From NCBI GenBank assembly GCA_963703125.1, contig OY969790.1:2604001-2668000 (forward strand): a stretch of 64,000 bases of DNA, given 5' to 3'. Under the pieces are notes generated by a model. That model was not told where the DNA came from. It searched no databases and saw only the letters and a list, made by a program, of their open reading frames with translations. The stretch comes from MFD04716-140 sp963703125 (GTDB lineage Bacteria; Bacteroidota; Bacteroidia; Flavobacteriales; Flavobacteriaceae). Positions 61,039-64,000 of the stretch are shown piece by piece; the stretch's first letter is position 1, and each line of letters starts with the position of its first letter. The position numbers were made by a program, and so were the translations under genes.

Positions 61039-64000
61039 ATGTTTAAAAAAATCACCGCTTACCTTCCCCTTTTTCTGGGGATTGTTTGGATTGGCAATGC
61101 CCAAGAATCCAAAATTTACACTTTTGAAGATAAGGAATACCAAGATGCCCTGGCACTCTATAATAATGAGCAATATCATGCGGCCCAAACCATTTTCGGC
61201 AAAGTCAAAAACAGCACTCGAAATTTAGAGACGAAAGCTAACAGTGCCTATTATGAGGCCAATGCGGCGGTTAGATTAAACCAGCTAGGGGCGGACAAAC
61301 TAATGGAGGCTTTTGTGGAACAGTACCCAACCTCCACTAAAAGGAATTCAGCATTTGCGGATGTGGCCGAATATTATTTTGAAACCGGGAAATACCCGTA
61401 TGCGCTTAAGTGGTACAACAAAGTAGACCAGAATGTATTGTCCCGAAATGAAATGGACAAGTTCAATTTTAATTATGGGTACTCACTTTTTTCATCCAAT
61501 AACCAGAAGGATTCAAAGAAATATCTTGAAAAAGTAACAAATTCATCGGTTTATGGTTCCCAAGCAAAATATTATCTGGGTTACATAGCCTATCAGCAAG
61601 ATGATTATGAAGGGGCGAATCAAAGATTTGACCAAATTACAGATCCTGAGGTGCTTGAAGATAAATTGTCCTACTACCAGGCGGACATGAACTTTAAACT
61701 TGGAAAGTTTGAAGAGGCAATTGCATTGGCGAAGAAGCAATTGCCAAAATCCGACCGAACGGAAGTTTCCGAGCTGAACAAAATCATTGGGGAGAGCTAT
61801 TTTAATCTAAAACAGTATGAAAATGCTGTGACCTATTTGGAACAATACAAAGGTAAAAAAGGTAAATTCAACAATACCGATTACTACTTATTGGGCTATA
61901 GCTATTACAAGCAAGGTGATTTTGCCAATGCGATACAACAGTTCAATAAGATAATCGGAGGCACAAACAGTGTTTCTCAGAACGCTTATTATCATTTGGC
62001 GGAGTGCTATTTAAAGTTGGATAAAAAACAGGAAGCTTTGAATGCATTCCGAAATGCTTCCCAAATGGATTTCTCCCCAGAGATTCAAAAGGATGCCTTC
62101 TTGAACTATGCGCAATTGAGTTATGAAATAGGGAACCCCTATGAGCCTGTGCCACAGGTTATATCCAGTTACATAGAAAAATACCCCAATGATCCCAAAT
62201 CACAGGACATGAAAGAGCTTTTGGTCGATTCTTATATAACCTCCAAGAACTTTGCCGGTGCAATGGAGCTACTTGAAAAAAACCGAAATTTTGCCAGCAA
62301 GACGACCTATCAGAAAGTGGCTTTCTATAGAGGAGTTGAACTTTTTGTTGATACCGATTATGCAGGTGCGGCAGAAAGTTTCAATAAATCTTTGGGCAGT
62401 GCCGAAGATTCAAATTTTAAGGCACGTGCCAATTATTGGAAGGCAGAATCTGAATATATGTTGAATCGCTATGATGCGGCTTTGGCCGATTACATTCAAT
62501 TTCAACAAAATGCTACTGCTAAATCTACCGAAGAATATAAGGATCTAGACTATAATCTGGCCTATACCTACTTTAAATTGAAAGATTATAATAAGGCCAT
62601 AGACCATTATAATAGTTTTACAGGCTCATCACCAAAGGATACCCAGAAATTGTATGATGCCTATTTGCGAATGGGAGATAGTTATTTTGTGACCAGTAAG
62701 TATTGGCCAGCTATTGAAACATACAATAAGGCATTGGCTTTGGCTGGTCCTGAAAAAGATTATGCCGCCTATCATAAAGCATTGAGTTACGGTTTTGTGG
62801 GTAGGGGAGAAACAAAAATTCAGGAGTTGGAAGCTTTTATTTCCAAATATCCCAGATCAACTTTAAATGACGATGCACTTTTTGAACTTGCCAGCTCTTA
62901 TATAACGGCCGGGCAGGAAAATAGAGGTATGCAGACTTACGATCGTTTGATCAACGAGTTCAATGGAAGTTCTCTGGTGCCACAGGCAATCATGCGTCAG
63001 GGACTTGTACATTACAATGCCAGTCGAAACGATCAAGCACTTGGCAAATTCAAAACAGTGGTTCGCGATTACCCAAATACGCAAGAAGCACTGCAGGCCG
63101 TATCTACCGCGAAATTGGTCTATGTAGACATGGGAAAAGTTGATGAGTATGCGGCATGGGTGAAAAACTTGGATTTTGTTGAGGTAACCGATGCGGAATT
63201 GGAAAATGCCACCTACGAATCGGCAGACAAGAAAAACTTGGAAGGCGATAAAGAAGCGGCCATAAGGGGCTATCAGAGCTATATAAAACAATTTCCGAAC
63301 GGACTTCACGCCATAAAGGCAAATTTCAATTTGGCGCAATTATTCTTTGCAAAAGGACAGAAAGATAAAGCCTTGCCCCATTATAAATATGTTGCGGACA
63401 AAGGGGCTGGGGAGTATACCGAGCAGGCTTTGACACGGGTTTGTGAAGTTTATATAGGAGAGAAGGACTATGTGACCGCCCTACCTTATCTAACCAGATT
63501 GGAGTCGCAGGCCAATATCCAGCAAAACCGCACTTTTGCCCAGTCCAACTTAATGAAAGGGTATTACCAACAGAAAAACTATGGCCAAACATTGGCTTAT
63601 GCCGAAAAGGTTTTGGCTACTCCGAGCATTGACGACCGTATTAAGAGCGATGCGCAGATAATGATTGCGCGATCAGCTATCGCTACCGGAAACGAGCCAA
63701 AAGCAGAATCTGCCTATGGCGAAGTGCTAAAAATAGCAACGGGCGAGACGGCTGCAGAGGCATTGTATTACGACGCTTATTTTAAGAACAAGGCAGGTCA
63801 ATTGGAAAATTCGAATACTTCCGTTCAGAAATTGGCGAAAGACTTTTCAAGCTATAAGGAATGGGGTGGAAAAGGACTCATTATAATGGCCAGAAATTTC
63901 TACGGACTGGGAGATGCCTATCAGGCAACCTATATTTTGGACAATGTGGTTACCAATTTTAGCCAGTATCCAGAAATTGTTTCAGAGGCCAAGGGGGAAT
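61039..64000 (+). CDS. Very long TPR-repeat secreted protein (partial)
   Basis: An open reading frame from ATG 61039 to the window edge (987 codons, no stop reached). The signal peptide (FKKITAYLPLFLGIVWIGNAQ, cleavage near 21) is followed by TPR/Sel1-like helical repeats over the whole length, e.g. EYQDALALYNNEQYHAAQ, AAVRLNQLGA, DYYLLGYSYYKQGDFANAIQQF, YKDLDYNLAYTYFKLKDYNKAIDHY, PHYKYVADKGAGEYTEQAL. Such giant periplasmic TPR proteins occur next to ftsE in Flavobacteriaceae and probably act as envelope scaffolds. Divergent from ftsE. Only the 3' end is missing. Confidence 0.85.
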   Translation, partial: MFKKITAYLPLFLGIVWIGNAQESKIYTFEDKEYQDALALYNNEQYHAAQTIFGKVKNSTRNLETKANSAYYEANAAVRLNQLGADKLMEAFVEQYPTSTKRNSAFADVAEYYFETGKYPYALKWYNKVDQNVLSRNEMDKFNFNYGYSLFSSNNQKDSKKYLEKVTNSSVYGSQAKYYLGYIAYQQDDYEGANQRFDQITDPEVLEDKLSYYQADMNFKLGKFEEAIALAKKQLPKSDRTEVSELNKIIGESYFNLKQYENAVTYLEQYKGKKGKFNNTDYYLLGYSYYKQGDFANAIQQFNKIIGGTNSVSQNAYYHLAECYLKLDKKQEALNAFRNASQMDFSPEIQKDAFLNYAQLSYEIGNPYEPVPQVISSYIEKYPNDPKSQDMKELLVDSYITSKNFAGAMELLEKNRNFASKTTYQKVAFYRGVELFVDTDYAGAAESFNKSLGSAEDSNFKARANYWKAESEYMLNRYDAALADYIQFQQNATAKSTEEYKDLDYNLAYTYFKLKDYNKAIDHYNSFTGSSPKDTQKLYDAYLRMGDSYFVTSKYWPAIETYNKALALAGPEKDYAAYHKALSYGFVGRGETKIQELEAFISKYPRSTLNDDALFELASSYITAGQENRGMQTYDRLINEFNGSSLVPQAIMRQGLVHYNASRNDQALGKFKTVVRDYPNTQEALQAVSTAKLVYVDMGKVDEYAAWVKNLDFVEVTDAELENATYESADKKNLEGDKEAAIRGYQSYIKQFPNGLHAIKANFNLAQLFFAKGQKDKALPHYKYVADKGAGEYTEQALTRVCEVYIGEKDYVTALPYLTRLESQANIQQNRTFAQSNLMKGYYQQKNYGQTLAYAEKVLATPSIDDRIKSDAQIMIARSAIATGNEPKAESAYGEVLKIATGETAAEALYYDAYFKNKAGQLENSNTSVQKLAKDFSSYKEWGGKGLIIMARNFYGLGDAYQATYILDNVVTNFSQYPEIVSEAKGE

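Noticed and set aside
62863..63592. Minus-strand frames of 72-158 codons opposite the TPR gene
   Set aside because: They lie wholly inside the long plus-strand TPR reading frame, which has a signal peptide and continuous repeats; they are shadows.

Overview
The window looks like a chromosome segment of a marine Flavobacteriaceae bacterium (Bacteroidota; Zobellia/Maribacter/Arenibacter-like is my guess). The pointers are low GC, many Cys-anchored lipoproteins, a tmRNA whose tag reads GENNYALAA, TANNTTTG-type -7 promoter elements, and the order typA - SDR - ROK kinase - NUDIX - ftsE - TPR protein. Genus is inference; the phylum-level call is well supported.

Layout. (1) 1-6.4 kb: tail of a surface-polysaccharide locus (WecG/TagA/CpsF transferase, UDP-GlcNAc 2-epimerase, Wzc-like tyrosine kinase, formyltransferase/Gint-like fusion). 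(2) 6.4-10.7 kb: two related secreted lipoproteins with a carbohydrate-lyase-like jelly-roll domain, a small relic of the same family, and a small membrane protein. (3) 10.9-18.1 kb: a five-gene hexuronate operon (TRAP transporter dctP-dctQ-dctM, then uxaB and uxaA) and a Gfo/Idh/MocA oxidoreductase. (4) 18.2-18.65 kb: repeat array A. (5) 18.8-25.5 kb: a nitric-oxide-type signalling operon: receiver protein, H-NOX, PAS histidine kinase, FIST (NosP-like) protein, second histidine kinase, Hpt protein and LytTR response regulator. (6) 25.6-40.6 kb: an exopolysaccharide cluster with a TPR/beta-barrel exporter, STAS protein, two near-twin GT4 transferases, a receiver-GT2 fusion, a flippase, a GH-A-like hydrolase, an Ig-like lipoprotein, a large GT-C-like membrane protein and a decayed second receiver-GT2 copy. 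(7) 40.65-41.1 kb: repeat array B, built from the same modules as A in another order. (8) 41.2-48.9 kb: accessory DNA with an AraC-linked gene group, a HipBST-like toxin-antitoxin operon with three evenly spaced operator boxes, and a tyrosine recombinase abutting the 3' end of ssrA. (9) 49.3-64 kb: core genes, including kdsA, a typA/bipA gene with an apparent 1-nt frameshift, ppgK, ftsE and a very long TPR protein that runs off the window.

How it fits together. The most striking part is 18.2-41.1 kb. A complete sensor-to-regulator phosphorelay with two potential NO/haem sensors lies beside an exopolysaccharide cluster that itself contains a receiver domain fused to a glycosyltransferase. Direct repeats with a 21-bp period, the geometry expected of LytTR binding sites, precede the signalling operon and the exporter/STAS divergent promoter, with a weaker pair before the first GT4 gene. 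This suggests that the LytTR regulator controls both blocks, so that gas sensing sets polysaccharide output. The block is bracketed by arrays A and B, whose modules (hairpin followed by a gtggagccggag-like core) resemble the tmRNA 3' end plus terminator at 48.8 kb. I infer stacked integrations at ssrA, the rightmost carrying the integrase and the HipBST-like operon. These links rest on reading the sequence alone; no searches were run.
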